A stretch of DNA of 64,000 bases from Vibrio europaeus (GCF_001695575.1 NZ_LUAX01000008.1:124001-188000), one strand, 5' to 3'; counted from the stretch's first letter, positions 16,962 to 26,538 are shown. Notes: generated by a model from the letters alone, not told the origin. Program-made: numbers and translations.

Positions 16962-18161
16962 ATGGATACTCTGCAAACTACTGCAACCTTTCAGAATTTA
17001 AAAGAAGGGGCGGATCGCTACATTAAGCGCCGCAATCTTCGTTTGTTGGCAAATCATCGCAAAGAGTTACGCAACTTTACTCGTGCCGAAGCATCGGCGT
17101 ATTTGGGCATCGATGCAAAAACCTTAGACAAGTACGTGGCAACGGCGGGCATCGACCCTCGTCGCCATGAAGACTCTCAATGGTCGATAGACATTGGTGA
17201 GATGTATCAAGTCCGTGATCTGCTACCTGAAGCTTTGCGCAAAGATCCAAAATTTGTCCGCCAGTCGAATCAGAAGATGCAGGTTTTGGTGATCCAGAAT
17301 CAAAAAGGCGGTGTGGGTAAAACGGTCTCTGCGGCTACCATCGCCTCCGGCTTGGCAACGGAATTTCACCAAGAATACCGTGTTGGGTTGATTGATATGG
17401 ATGGCCAGGCAACGTTGTCTATGTACTACGCACCTGAATCCGAGCTTGAAGGCTGTCTATCCATTGGCGATCTGATGATGCGCAATTTTGAGTTGGATGA
17501 AGGCGAAACCTTTGAGCAAGCGGTGTCTGAGTCGTTTCTTGAAACGACAATCCCAAATTTACGCATCTTACCGGCGTCGCAAACAGACCGGGCGATTGAA
17601 GGCTGGTTTCATGAGCAGGTGTTCAGTCAGAAGCTCGCCACGCCGTACTCTTTGTTGAGTGACATTATCGCTTCGGTTCAAGATGAATTCGATATCTTGA
17701 TCATCGATACCCCGCCTTCGTTGGGGTACGCGACGTACAATGCGTATTATGCGGCAAGCAGTGTGGTCTTCCCGTTGTCGATCACTGAAAATGATATCGA
17801 CGCAACGTGCTCTTATTTCAGCTACATTCCTCAAGTCTGGGCACTGTTGGCCAACGCCGAGCACCAAGGCTACGATTTTATGAAAATCTTGCTGACCAAC
17901 CACAGAGACAGTTCGACAACCACAGAGCTGATGAACAGTTTGTACGATCATTTCTCCACCTATTTGTATTCGAAGGAATTCAAGCACAGTGAAGCCGTTC
18001 GTCAGTCTTCTTCGCTGCTGTCGACGGTATTCGACATGTCTAAGAGCGAATACCCTAAGAGCAAGGCGACCTTTCAAGGGGCGCAGCAGAATGCGTATGA
18101 AGTCACCAGTCAGATACTTCGCGACATCGTGAATGTATGGCGTGAAGAGGAGCAAGTCTAA
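16962..18161 (+). CDS. parA: Partition ATPase ParA (P1/type Ia)
   Basis: 399 residues from ATG 16962, which has GGTGGAG upstream; the frame extends to 16902 but without a ribosome site. The N-terminal ~100 residues are a DNA-binding extension (FTRAEASAYLGIDAKTLDKYV helix-turn-helix), typical of type Ia ParA, which represses its own operon. Deviant Walker A NQKGGVGKT at 113-121, then LIDMDGQAT and LIIDTPPSLG. It drives plasmid segregation by ATP-dependent non-specific DNA binding and ParB-stimulated hydrolysis. The stop overlaps the parB start (TAATG). Confidence 0.95.
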   Translation: MDTLQTTATFQNLKEGADRYIKRRNLRLLANHRKELRNFTRAEASAYLGIDAKTLDKYVATAGIDPRRHEDSQWSIDIGEMYQVRDLLPEALRKDPKFVRQSNQKMQVLVIQNQKGGVGKTVSAATIASGLATEFHQEYRVGLIDMDGQATLSMYYAPESELEGCLSIGDLMMRNFELDEGETFEQAVSESFLETTIPNLRILPASQTDRAIEGWFHEQVFSQKLATPYSLLSDIIASVQDEFDILIIDTPPSLGYATYNAYYAASSVVFPLSITENDIDATCSYFSYIPQVWALLANAEHQGYDFMKILLTNHRDSSTTTELMNSLYDHFSTYLYSKEFKHSEAVRQSSSLLSTVFDMSKSEYPKSKATFQGAQQNAYEVTSQILRDIVNVWREEEQV

Positions 18162-19240
18162 TGGCAAAAAAACGTGGCGCGATCAGTCCGTTAGGCAACA
18201 CCGTTGGGTCGGAAGAAGCGCAGAAAAACGCCCGTGAAGCCAATCTAGAGTCACTGAGCCGTCAATTGAGCTCTGAGTTGGAAAAAGCCGGAGAAAGCAC
18301 GCACGCGTTCTTAGCGCGCCAATTTGGCCTAGAATCGGTGGGTCAGGCGGTGGAGTGGCGGCTTGCTTCGGGACAGTGTGTTCAATTTCACGAAGTGACC
18401 CTCTCTTATGACCAGGTTAAGCAAGACACCTTTGTCACCTTTGACATTAATGGTCGCGATCAGTCGTTGCTAACCCCCGAGTCGTTAGCTGATCTGGATT
18501 CACTGGAGTATCAGCAGTTTTACCCCGCGGTTGGTCGTGAAGTCGAAGGGAAAATTGATATCCTTGATGGCTCTCGACGCCGTGCTTGGTTTTTGCTCCA
18601 GCAAGGGAAAGTGGCCACATTTCGTTTATTGGTTACCAAAGCCACCATAACGGTCAATGACGCTAAAGCGCTTGCCAAGCAATTGCAAACGGCCAAAGAG
18701 CATAACCCAAGAGAGATTGGTCTACAGTGTCTGACCCTTATGCAGCAGGATGGGCGCACTCAGGAAGACGTTGCGAAAATGCTCAACATCAGTCGACAAA
18801 GCGTAGGGCGTGCGGTAAAGGCGGCCAGTATCGATGAACGGCTCATCGCCCTCTTCCCAGTTGTGAATGAGCTTTCTCACACCGACTATGAACTTTTGCA
18901 CAAAGTCATGAAGCATTTTGAGTCGTTGCCAGATGAGCTGTCTCACTTCATCGAGTGCCTGAGTTCGGAGTCCCCTCAAGCGTCTGAGGTGAACAATCGC
19001 AAAGAGCAGCGCGTCGAGCAGATCAAAGCGGCGCTCAAGTTTGAAACGGCGAAGACGAAAACCGAGAGCGATGTCGTGATCACGCCACTGACAACGTTTT
19101 CTTCAAAAAGCATGTACGCCAGAAAACGCATTAAGGGCCGTGCCTTTAGTTACGAGTTTGCGCGTTTGCCTAAGTCAGTGCAAGACTCACTCGATGAGGC
19201 GATTGCCTCTGTGCTGAGTGACTATCAGCAAGACAAATAG
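18161..19240 (+). CDS. parB: Centromere-binding protein ParB (P1-like)
   Basis: 359 residues. IDILDGSRRRAWFLLQQGK (ParB/Srx-like N domain), then the helix-turn-helix GRTQEDVAKMLNISRQSVGRAVKAA near residues 195-220, and a C-terminal dimerisation region resembling P1 ParB. Overlaps parA by one base. It should bind a parS centromere; no classic P1 or Vibrio chromosomal parS consensus is visible nearby. The repeated 17-bp palindrome at 21,135-21,877 is a candidate site (see findings). Confidence 0.92.
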   Translation: MAKKRGAISPLGNTVGSEEAQKNAREANLESLSRQLSSELEKAGESTHAFLARQFGLESVGQAVEWRLASGQCVQFHEVTLSYDQVKQDTFVTFDINGRDQSLLTPESLADLDSLEYQQFYPAVGREVEGKIDILDGSRRRAWFLLQQGKVATFRLLVTKATITVNDAKALAKQLQTAKEHNPREIGLQCLTLMQQDGRTQEDVAKMLNISRQSVGRAVKAASIDERLIALFPVVNELSHTDYELLHKVMKHFESLPDELSHFIECLSSESPQASEVNNRKEQRVEQIKAALKFETAKTKTESDVVITPLTTFSSKSMYARKRIKGRAFSYEFARLPKSVQDSLDEAIASVLSDYQQDK

Positions 19241-19266
19241 CACTGACGCGATTCTGTCCCCTGAAA

Positions 19267-19300
19267 GCCTGATCTCCTGTCGTGGTGATCAGGTTTTTTT
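19267..19300 (+). terminator. Intrinsic terminator of parAB
   Basis: Stem CCTGATC/GATCAGG around a 12-base loop, followed directly by seven T, 27 bases after the parB stop. Confidence 0.8.
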
Positions 19301-19347
19301 GTGCCCGTTTTTTGGGAGGGAGACAGTGTGATGCTCTAAAAGTCGCG

Positions 19348-20502
19348 TTACTGCGGCTGCGGAATGCGTTTGACGACAAGAAGCGCAATGATTGCAAACA
19401 CGGCCGCCAAGGCGAAGCTCCACTCTGCGCCGTAGTGTTCACCCAGTGTGGTGATGATGAAGGGCGCGATCGCCCCGCCGAGCCATCGGATGAAATTATA
19501 GGCGGCAGAAGAAACCGAGGTGTCGCAATTGGGGGTTTCCAACGCCAGCTCAGTAAACAGCGTATTCACGACCCCAAACCAAGCGCCACACAAGATGACT
19601 CCGGCGCTGAGCCAGCCGCGCTGCGGCACGGTTGATCGGACCAACCACGCCATTAGCAGCATAAGAATAAACAGCACCACCAAGCACACGGTTAAAATGG
19701 TTTTCGGCGTTTGGTGCGTTTTCCATTTTGTAGTCACGATGGTGGATGTGATGGCGAGAGCCAATCCCCAGCCGAAAAACACCAGTCCGACACTGACTAC
19801 ATCGAGGTGAAGGACGAAGGGAGCGTAGGCAAGAATGGTAAAGAACACAAAGTTGTAAAAAAATGCCGCCACGCTGATGTAGAGTAAATAGGGGGTTCGC
19901 AGTGCTTTGAGGGCGACCAACCCTCTCCCGGGGTGCCGCTGTGAGGGGGTACGTGGCACCCACTTAGTGATCGCGCCTCCAGCAACCAGCATTAAGACTG
20001 CCGTTCCAACAAATGGGTAGCGCCAAGACATTTGACCAAGTGCGGCTCCCAATAGCGGCCCACAAGCAATGCCAGCGCCCAATGCGGCTTCATAATACTT
20101 AATAGGGCGAGCACGATTATCGTGTGACAATGTCACCAGCAAGGTGAGTGCAGTGGCCACAAACAAGGCATTGCCCAGCCCCCACCCACTTCGATAGCCA
20201 ATCAATTGATAGACCGATGTTGCTGTTCCGCAGGCTAAGGCAAACAGAGAAATCGCGATGGATCCAAGCACCATGGTTCTTTTGAGTCCTAGGTGGTTCG
20301 CGGTATAGTCGGTGGCCAGCATCATAATGGCGGTGATAAAAAAGTAGCTCGAAAAGAGCAGCGAAACTTGACTGGGAGTGGCGTGCAGTCCTTGAGATAT
20401 CGACACCAAAATGGGGTCGACCAATCCGATCCCCATAAAGCCGACAATCGTTGCAATGAGCACGGCTCTAATCGCTAACCTATTTGAAGGGATGAGGGTC
20501 AT
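19348..20502 (-). CDS. MFS transporter, drug-efflux type
   Basis: 384 residues from ATG 20502, which has a perfect AGGAGG at good spacing (the frame runs on to 20586, not used). About twelve membrane helices; helix 1 reads AVLIATIVGFMGIGLVDPIL, followed by an ATPSQVSLLFSSYF loop as in Bcr/YceL-type exporters. Probable proton-driven efflux of small molecules. It stands alone between parB (convergent) and the repeat array; the substrate is unknown. Nothing suggests a role in replication. Confidence 0.85.
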   Translation of the reverse strand: MTLIPSNRLAIRAVLIATIVGFMGIGLVDPILVSISQGLHATPSQVSLLFSSYFFITAIMMLATDYTANHLGLKRTMVLGSIAISLFALACGTATSVYQLIGYRSGWGLGNALFVATALTLLVTLSHDNRARPIKYYEAALGAGIACGPLLGAALGQMSWRYPFVGTAVLMLVAGGAITKWVPRTPSQRHPGRGLVALKALRTPYLLYISVAAFFYNFVFFTILAYAPFVLHLDVVSVGLVFFGWGLALAITSTIVTTKWKTHQTPKTILTVCLVVLFILMLLMAWLVRSTVPQRGWLSAGVILCGAWFGVVNTLFTELALETPNCDTSVSSAAYNFIRWLGGAIAPFIITTLGEHYGAEWSFALAAVFAIIALLVVKRIPQPQ

Positions 20503-21047
20503 GGTTCCTCCTGTGTTGGGTGGACTCAATCCGATAGGCTTCGTCAGCCTACGGGGTTGTTTTGTATCGAGTGGTAGATGACTCAATATTGCGATGACGT
20601 CAGGCGGCAGATCCAGTTATTCATATTTATTATTGCTTACGGTCGCTTGACTTGTGTTGAGGTAACGGTCGTGGTGCCACTTTCTTTGACGACTCAGCCT
20701 CACTCATTCCTTAAGATGAGCGTGATGGTCAATCGAACGCAGGGCATGGGCGACGAACTGGACCTGAAGTAAGGGACACCACACGGCATTAATCTCCTCC
20801 CCTCTAGTCGATAAAGACAACGTCACAGCACATGGAATTTGGTTTGTTTTCTGCATAACAACGCTCATCGGTGGCGACACCCACGCATACCGCTGTAGAG
20901 CGGCCGGGTGATGACGGCAAAAAAGCGTCTCAACGCTTGTGCGAAATCGTCCGTGTAACGGGTGTGTTGGTCTGTAGAACAGTGTTGAGTTTTCTTGCTG
21001 ATCCCCAATTGCCCCTGCGCTCTAGCTCGGCCCAAGGCTTTATGCGT
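20503..21047. other. Intergenic stretch, no gene
   Basis: About 545 bases between the MFS start and the repeat array. Short open frames exist but none has a ribosome site or recognisable product. The MFS promoter should lie near 20,510-20,640. No repeats seen until about 21,048. Confidence 0.3.
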
Positions 21048-21985
21048 GGTAGTGGCTGCTGAGATGACATTCGTCGAATGACTACCAGTGGCGTGTGAAG
21101 GCTAACCGCCCTCACCTGCCTTAGAATGTTGTCAATGCCCAGGCTGGGCATCGTGCCTGAGCAAGAATAGCGTGGCGGTTGAGCTGCCGTTTGTCGAATG
21201 ACTGCCAGTGGCGTGTGAAGGCAAACCGCCCTCACCTCCCCTAGAATATTGTCAATGCCCAGGCTGGGCATCATGCCTAGCGCAAGAATGGCGTGGCGGC
21301 TGAACTGCCGTTTGTCGAATGACTGCCAGTGGCGTGTGAAGACAGACCGCCCTCACTTCCCATAGAATGTTGTCAATGCTCAGGCTGGGCATCATGCCTA
21401 GCGCAAGAATAGTGGTGGCGGCTGAACTGCCGTTCGTCGAATGACTGCGAGTGGCGTGTGAAGACAGGCCACCCTCACTTCCCATAGAGTGTTGTCAATG
21501 CTCAGGCTGGGCATCATGCCTAGCGCAAGAATGGCGTGGTGGTTGAGCTGCCGTTTGTCGAGCCTCTGCCGGTGATGCGTGAAGGCAGGCCGCCCTCACC
21601 TGCCTTAGAATGTTGTCAATGCTCAGGCTGGGCATTATTCTTAGCGCAAGAATGGCGTGGTGGTTGAGCTGCCGTTTGTCGAGTGTTTGCCAGTGATGCG
21701 TGAAGGCAGGCCGCCCTCACTTCCCATAGAATACTGTCAATGCTCAGGCTGGGCATCATGCCTAGCGCAAGAATGGCGTGGTGGTTGAGCTGCCGTTTGT
21801 CGAGTGTTTGCCAGTAATGTGTGAAGACAGACCGCCCTCACCTGCCTTAGAATGTTGTCAATGCCCAGGCTGGGCATTATGCCTAGCGCAAGAATGGCGG
21901 TGGCGGCTGAGATGCCGTTTTTCGAGTGTTTGCCAGTAATGCGTGAAGAAAAATCTCCCTTACCTGCCTTGGAACGATGTCAATG
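21048..21985. repeat. Eight tandem repeats of about 121 bp with an internal 17-bp palindrome
   Basis: The landmark GTCGA recurs at 21073, 21193, 21314, 21436, 21557, 21678, 21799 and (as TTCGA) 21921, giving periods of 120 to 122. Each unit holds an imperfect hairpin (GTGAAGGC...GCCCTCAC) and then ATGCCCAGGCTGGGCAT or a one-base variant, at 21135, 21255, 21376, 21498, 21619, 21740 and 21861 (start positions). The eighth unit has lost the palindrome. Unit length is not a multiple of three overall, so it is not a protein repeat. It is not a CRISPR (unit too long, no spacers) nor an attC array (no cassettes). Likely a protein-binding array or a structured transcript; a centromere or incompatibility role is possible given parAB 2 kb away. 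Confidence 0.9.
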
Positions 21986-22149
21986 AGCCGTCGCTGTTGG
22001 CTTTTTCATAGAACTGGGCAACCTGCTTATGACGCGATGCGCATCACCGACGTAAGTCATTAATGTCTAATAAAGCATAATGAATATAGCGTAAGGCGCG
22101 TGAGAGCTAACATCGGACTGTAACTTCAACCTTGAGTAAGGAGCTTTGG

Positions 22150-23598
22150 ATGAAAGTACAATCTGAACCAGCCGCAACGTTCGCGTATAAAACCAAAATG
22201 GTAGAGCCAATTACTCTCTTGACGAGAAAAGAGCGAGAATTGGCGTTAGATAAATGCGGTTATAACCCCTTTGGTCTACAAAGCCGAGAAGTGTATATCG
22301 ACCTACACACGGATTCTGGAACGAGTGCTTTGAGTCAAGAGCAATGGGCGGCGTTGATGATAGGAGATGAAGCCTATTCTGGTAGTCGTAGCTTCGAAGC
22401 GTTAGAAGATTCGGTTGCTAAGGTGTTCGGCTATCAACACTTCGTGCCTACTCACCAAGGGCGTGGAGCTGAAAAAATTCTGTTCCCTCTTTTAGTGAAG
22501 CGATGGAGAGAAATGCGTGGTCACGCGGTTAGCAACAGCAAACCTATCTTTATCTCGAACTTCCACTTTGATACGACTGCTGCGCACGTAGAGCTTGCTG
22601 GTGCTAAAGCGTTAAACAGCGTTGTGGATGAAGCCTATGACACAGAGGCCGAGTTTCCTTTCAAAGGAAATATGTGTTTGGTTAAATTGCAGAAACAAAT
22701 TGACCAATATGGCGCGCAAGCCATCGCCGGTATAGTGATGACTGTGACCTGCAACAGTATGGGAGGTCAGCCAGTATCGATGGAGAATTTGCGTCAAGTG
22801 TATGAGTTGGCGCATGGGTACCGTATACCTGTGGTGATTGACTCTGCCAGATTTGCCGAAAACGCGTACTTCATTAAGCAACGTGAAGAGGGCTATGCCG
22901 ACAGCGCCATCATCGATATTGTTCGTGAAATGTATGAATACAGTGACATGTTAACGCTGTCAGCGAAAAAAGACCCAATGGTCAACATCGGTGGATTGCT
23001 TGCCGTTAAGCAGAACGAAGATCTGTTCCGCCAAGTCCAAATGCTGTGTATCGTTAATGAAGGGTTCGTCAGTTACGGTGGGCTTGCAGGGCGTGATATT
23101 CAATGCCTCGCGGTCGGTTTGCTAGAAGCCGTCGATGAAAATTACCTGAGAGCGCGAATTGCGCAAGTCGAGTACTTTGGTCAACTGCTTAAAGAAGCGG
23201 GTATCCCAATACAAACTCCGGTGGGGGGACACGCAATCTTTATCAATGCGGGGCTGTTGTTGCCACATATACCGCCAGGGCAGTTTCCAGGTCATGCACT
23301 TGCCAACGCGCTGTATCTTGAAGGTGGAATTCGTACTGCTGAGATTGGCTCTTTTCTGCTAGGTCGTGATCCAGAAACTGGGATGCAAAAACACAGTGAA
23401 GTTGAATTAACGAGATTGGCGATCCCTAGGCGGGTATATTCTAATGAACAGCTAATCTATGTTGTTGACGTGTTGAAGAAAATCAAAGCCCATGCGAAAA
23501 ATATAGTCGGTTATGAGTTTACTTATGAACCACCAGTGCTTCGTCATTTTCTTGCGCGCTTAAAGCCAGCAGGAAAATTGATCAGCTTTGATTATTAG
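22150..23598 (+). CDS. tnaA: Tryptophanase (tryptophan indole-lyase)
   Basis: 482 residues from ATG 22150, six bases after AAGGAG; an in-frame TTG at 22132 is less likely. PLP enzyme splitting L-tryptophan into indole, pyruvate and ammonia. Close to TnaA in LTDSGT-, GDEAYSGSRS-, PTHQGRGAE- and DSARFAENAYFIKQRE-type segments, with the PLP lysine in LSAKKDPMV. The substrate region reads TAEIGSFLLGRDPETG as in TnaA, not the SMERG of tyrosine phenol-lyase. No TnaC-like leader peptide with a Trp codon was found upstream, so classic Trp-induced antitermination seems absent. The aromatic permease at 32,471-33,709 may be its transport partner although 9 kb away. Confidence 0.88.
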   Translation: MKVQSEPAATFAYKTKMVEPITLLTRKERELALDKCGYNPFGLQSREVYIDLHTDSGTSALSQEQWAALMIGDEAYSGSRSFEALEDSVAKVFGYQHFVPTHQGRGAEKILFPLLVKRWREMRGHAVSNSKPIFISNFHFDTTAAHVELAGAKALNSVVDEAYDTEAEFPFKGNMCLVKLQKQIDQYGAQAIAGIVMTVTCNSMGGQPVSMENLRQVYELAHGYRIPVVIDSARFAENAYFIKQREEGYADSAIIDIVREMYEYSDMLTLSAKKDPMVNIGGLLAVKQNEDLFRQVQMLCIVNEGFVSYGGLAGRDIQCLAVGLLEAVDENYLRARIAQVEYFGQLLKEAGIPIQTPVGGHAIFINAGLLLPHIPPGQFPGHALANALYLEGGIRTAEIGSFLLGRDPETGMQKHSEVELTRLAIPRRVYSNEQLIYVVDVLKKIKAHAKNIVGYEFTYEPPVLRHFLARLKPAGKLISFDY

Positions 23599-23730
23599 AC
23601 GCAATCAACTATCCATTGATGGAGGTTTGGAGGGGCTCGGAAATGATTGACGATGCTCGTCTGTCTGTATAAAAACCTCCTTCATCACATCATTCTACAC
23701 ATGGCTTGAATCATAAGGGCTCCGAAATTT

Positions 23731-24447
23731 CTATGGCTGGGATATGAGATGCCCATTATCGTGAGATGACGTCAGGTGGAGGCAATAGCCTCGAACTCGA
23801 CTCGTCTTGATCAATTTCTCGCCAAACGTGCGAGACAGCTTTTTGCGTAACCGGCATATTAAGACGCGAATAGAGGTTTGCTGATTGAGAGAATCCTCAC
23901 GAATTGCACTGGTAATGTCGCTCATTGAAACGGGGGCATTACAATGGACGAACAAGTAGGCTAGCAAGTCGAACTCGCTGGTTGTTAATACGGCATGTTG
24001 ACGACGGTAGCTTAAGCTTCGTGAATGAAAATGCAACGTCATTCTGTCATAAGCTAGATGGGTGTACTCAAACTTGTGTTTCCAGTCACTGATGATTTTG
24101 TGCAGCCTCGCGTACATTGTTAATTTGGAACAAGGCAGAGACTGCCACTGGATCAGACTTTGGCAGCGAGTCTTCCGTCGAGGCGCAGGGTGCGCGATCT
24201 GTGTTACCCATAAAATTGGTGCAGTGAAGTAGGGCAGTTGCGGATGAGTTGAGGTCAACCAATGCGTCAATGACGCGAAGCTTTTGGCGTAGACAATACA
24301 GTCAAAAGGAAGCAGTTGATCATAGTTGGCGTAGTCCCGAGGTTCGCTCACGATACTGACGCGAATATTTGATTGAGACATGAGTTGTAAGACTTGCGCA
24401 GTACGCTGAAGGGTCTCATCAGCGATCAATAAGATTTGAATAGTCAT
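23731..24447 (-). CDS. OmpR-type winged-helix regulator with degenerate receiver
   Basis: 238 residues from ATG 24447. The C-terminal 100 residues are a trans_reg_C winged helix (LTTSEFDLLAYLFVHCNAPVSMSDITSAIR ... IRVLICRLRKKLSR ... IKTSRVRGYCL). The N-terminal part has the beta-strand start of a receiver (IQILLIADE), but the strand that normally ends in the phospho-accepting Asp reads FDCIVYAKSF, so phosphorylation looks impossible. An atypical, probably phosphorylation-independent response regulator. No sensor kinase gene is nearby. Faces the small winged-helix gene at 24,930 across an AT-rich gap. Confidence 0.75.
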   Translation of the reverse strand: MTIQILLIADETLQRTAQVLQLMSQSNIRVSIVSEPRDYANYDQLLPFDCIVYAKSFASLTHWLTSTHPQLPYFTAPILWVTQIAHPAPRRKTRCQSLIQWQSLPCSKLTMYARLHKIISDWKHKFEYTHLAYDRMTLHFHSRSLSYRRQHAVLTTSEFDLLAYLFVHCNAPVSMSDITSAIREDSLNQQTSIRVLICRLRKKLSRTFGEKLIKTSRVRGYCLHLTSSHDNGHLISQP

Positions 24448-24929
24448 CGGTTTTCTGCCATTACGTAAACTTGGATTGTTTATGGCAATAAGCAATTAGT
24501 TTCGCAATTTATTAGTGTTTTTTAAGTTGGTGAAACCACTAGTTTGACCGAGAAACATCTAAACTTTTAAAATGTCACACTGTCACGTATTTTCAACATT
24601 GGAAGCCAATGAAAGGAAAGTCTGATGGTCGTTGTGATTTACTTGCCTCGACCTTGACGAGGTTAGGGGAGGGGTCATCATCGGGCAATCTACGCACGCA
24701 ATCAGGGCTAAGGGCAATAATATAATTTAATAAATGCCAAAATGTTGCAGCTTTTCCTTATATTAGCTTTACCTTAAATAAATGAAACTTAATAATAAAT
24801 AACGATAAATTATTATTAAGTTTGAATCCTTAAACGAACTCTGCAAAGTATTCGCTCTAATTAAGTAGTTGAAATAATAAAGTAAATTATTACAAATAGA
24901 GTTAGGAGTGACGGCTGAGGAGGTAAAAC
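24448..24929. other. AT-rich divergent region between two winged-helix genes
   Basis: About 480 bases, strongly AT-rich from 24,715 to 24,905. No convincing gene. A 5-bp hairpin at 24646-24662 lacks a T-run. It should hold both promoters. Confidence 0.35.
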
Positions 24930-25337
24930 ATGTATGACATTGAGTGTAGAAAAATCTCATGTGCATTTTGTCGAGAGGTACAAGCGATAGAGCACGTGTT
25001 AGGGATCAGTGTTAGGTCGTGTGAAGGCAAAATGTTTATTGTGTTGGGGGAAAAGCGCATGGGGTGCAGTCAAAATGCAGTCCGAGCGCTGTGCTACTTG
25101 TGCCAGAAAAAAGATTATTTGGTTTCCAAGTCGGATATCGAAGCTTATGTTTGGCAAGGCGGGGTAGTGGGGATGAGCAGTTTACCGGTCTTGATGCATG
25201 AGGTGCGTCGTTTGATCAGACATAGTCGCTTTGAAATTGTCACGATCCGCAATAAAGGTTTTGTTTTCCATGATGCCAAGCAAAAACGTTTATTAGAGCA
25301 GAGTCGCGTCATCCACCAGCAAGCGGTCAACACCTGA
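24930..25337 (+). CDS. Small stand-alone winged-helix DNA-binding protein
   Basis: 135 residues; AGGAGG lies just before the ATG. Residues 35-115 look like the ToxR/CadC/OmpR winged helix (QNAVRALCYLCQKKDYLVSKSDIEAYVW ... LPVLMHEVRRLIRHSRFEIVTIRNKGFVF). There is no receiver before it and no membrane helix after it, so it is an orphan DNA-binding domain. Cysteine-rich N-terminus (C6, C11, C14) could bind a metal or sense redox state; this is inference. Divergent from the OmpR-like gene at 23,731-24,447. Confidence 0.7.
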   Translation: MYDIECRKISCAFCREVQAIEHVLGISVRSCEGKMFIVLGEKRMGCSQNAVRALCYLCQKKDYLVSKSDIEAYVWQGGVVGMSSLPVLMHEVRRLIRHSRFEIVTIRNKGFVFHDAKQKRLLEQSRVIHQQAVNT

Positions 25338-25575
25338 TGAGCGTCGATAATAATCCATGTTAAATTCTATTAATTCTATATCGACACAAATACGATATAA
25401 TGGTGCTAGGATCAATTCTGCGTTGAGTTCTTGATAGGCATTCCCTATGGCGGTCCCACACGTCCAGGGTGAACGACAAAGTGTTGTAGGGAGTGACACT
25501 GTGCTTATCAGACCGACTACCTGCAAGCAGAATTGATCCGCTTCAATGCCTAGTTGTAGTGGTCGTTTGGATGGT

Positions 25576-26499
25576 TCAAGCCTCCTCGAGTGATTTGAAA
25601 CGCTCAATCAAGAAATCGAGAAACAGCCGCAAGCGTTTAGGTTGATACTGCCGGCTGAGATATATGGCATTGAGATCCGCACCGTAGGAAGATGTCGAAG
25701 CGTTGAAGTTTTTCATATAGCCATTGAGAAGGGTGACAAGGCGTTGTTGTTTAATGTCGGCCTGCACGTCGAGTATGGATTTCAACGCAATACCGGCCCC
25801 ATCCAGCGCCCATTGGCGTATGACTTCACCATCGTCGGAAAATCGCTTTGGCATGACTGTGATGGCATTATGCTGCTCTTCATCTTGAAAGTGCCATGTT
25901 TTCAATTCTTCGTTGCTTCTAACCATGGCTAAACAGTCATGGTTGGCCAAGTCCTGTGGTGTGATCGGAGTACCTTTCTGCGCCAAATAACTCGGTGAAG
26001 CGCATAAGACACGTCGACTTGATGCAAGTTTTCGCGAAATCAGATTGCTGTCTGCCAGCTCTCCGTAGCGTATCACGATATCCAACCCAGACTCGGCTAA
26101 GTTCGACAAATTGTCGTTGAGGTACAAGTAGGGAATGACTTCAGGGTACAGGTCACTGAACTCGGATAAAAGAGGCGAAATGTACTGTTTACCAATATCT
26201 CGTGGCGCAGAGATTTTCAGTGTCCCCCGAACGTCATTGGTGCCAGTTTGGAGTAAGTTTTCCGTTTCATTGACGCTATCGATGATCGCAAGACAGGCCT
26301 GATGATACGTTGCGCCCGAGTCGGTTAACGAGATATGTCGGGTACTTCGATTGAGTAATTTGACACCGTAGCGGGCCTCCAATGATTGCAAGCGCGCTGT
26401 GACCGTCGCGGGCGATAACCCTAGTTCTCGGCCAGCGGCAGCAAGGCCGGCATTTTTCACGATGCTGACAAATAGCGTCATGTCTGAAAACTTATCCAT
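25576..26499 (-). CDS. LysR-family regulator of the SDR/glutaredoxin/OYE genes
   Basis: 307 residues of the CrgA/DmlR-like LysR branch. N-terminal FVSIVKNAGLAAAGRELGLSPATVTARLQSLEARYGVKLLNRSTR is the helix-turn-helix; the effector domain starts near residue 90 (GTLKISAPRDIGKQYISPLL). Divergent from a short-chain dehydrogenase gene with an inverted repeat between, so it most likely controls the run of plus-strand genes to 29,046. The signal is probably an electrophile or quinone, by analogy with OYE-linked regulators. Confidence 0.88.
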   Translation of the reverse strand: MDKFSDMTLFVSIVKNAGLAAAGRELGLSPATVTARLQSLEARYGVKLLNRSTRHISLTDSGATYHQACLAIIDSVNETENLLQTGTNDVRGTLKISAPRDIGKQYISPLLSEFSDLYPEVIPYLYLNDNLSNLAESGLDIVIRYGELADSNLISRKLASSRRVLCASPSYLAQKGTPITPQDLANHDCLAMVRSNEELKTWHFQDEEQHNAITVMPKRFSDDGEVIRQWALDGAGIALKSILDVQADIKQQRLVTLLNGYMKNFNASTSSYGADLNAIYLSRQYQPKRLRLFLDFLIERFKSLEEA

Positions 26500-26513
26500 G
26501 AACTCTCCCCATC

Positions 26514-26538
26514 GATTATTCAGCTCAATAAAATAATC
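26514..26538. promoter_or_regulatory. LysR-type operator
   Basis: GATTATT-N11-AATAATC, a T-N11-A inverted repeat, 15 bases upstream of the LysR start and about 80 bases before the SDR start. Confidence 0.5.

Noticed and set aside
20930..21485. Repetitive minus-strand open frames through the tandem repeats
   Set aside because: Periods of 120, 121 and 122 bases break the frame between most units, and no ribosome sites precede them; they are by-products of the repeat.
21048..21985. Integron attC (VCR) array or CRISPR
   Set aside because: Unit length is close to a VCR, but there are no gene cassettes between units and no attC core sites were seen; the units abut and are far too long for CRISPR repeats with no unique spacers.
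22000..22149. TnaC leader peptide before tryptophanase
   Set aside because: Short frames here (e.g. MTRCASPT) contain no Trp codon and no TnaC-like arrest sequence.
22150..23598. Tyrosine phenol-lyase instead of tryptophanase
   Set aside because: The substrate-site segment reads TAEIGSFLLGRD as in TnaA, lacking the Met-Glu-Arg segment of tyrosine phenol-lyase.
23621..23680. Hairpin GGAGGTTT/AAACCTCC between tnaA and the OmpR-like gene
   Set aside because: Arms are 44 bases apart with no T-run; not a convincing terminator, though it might pair.
24646..24662. Terminator hairpin CCTCG/CGAGG
   Set aside because: Only five base pairs and no T-run on either side.
25293..25607. Minus-strand 104-codon frame
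   Set aside because: Overlaps the ends of two better-supported genes, has no ribosome site and its composition is not protein-like.
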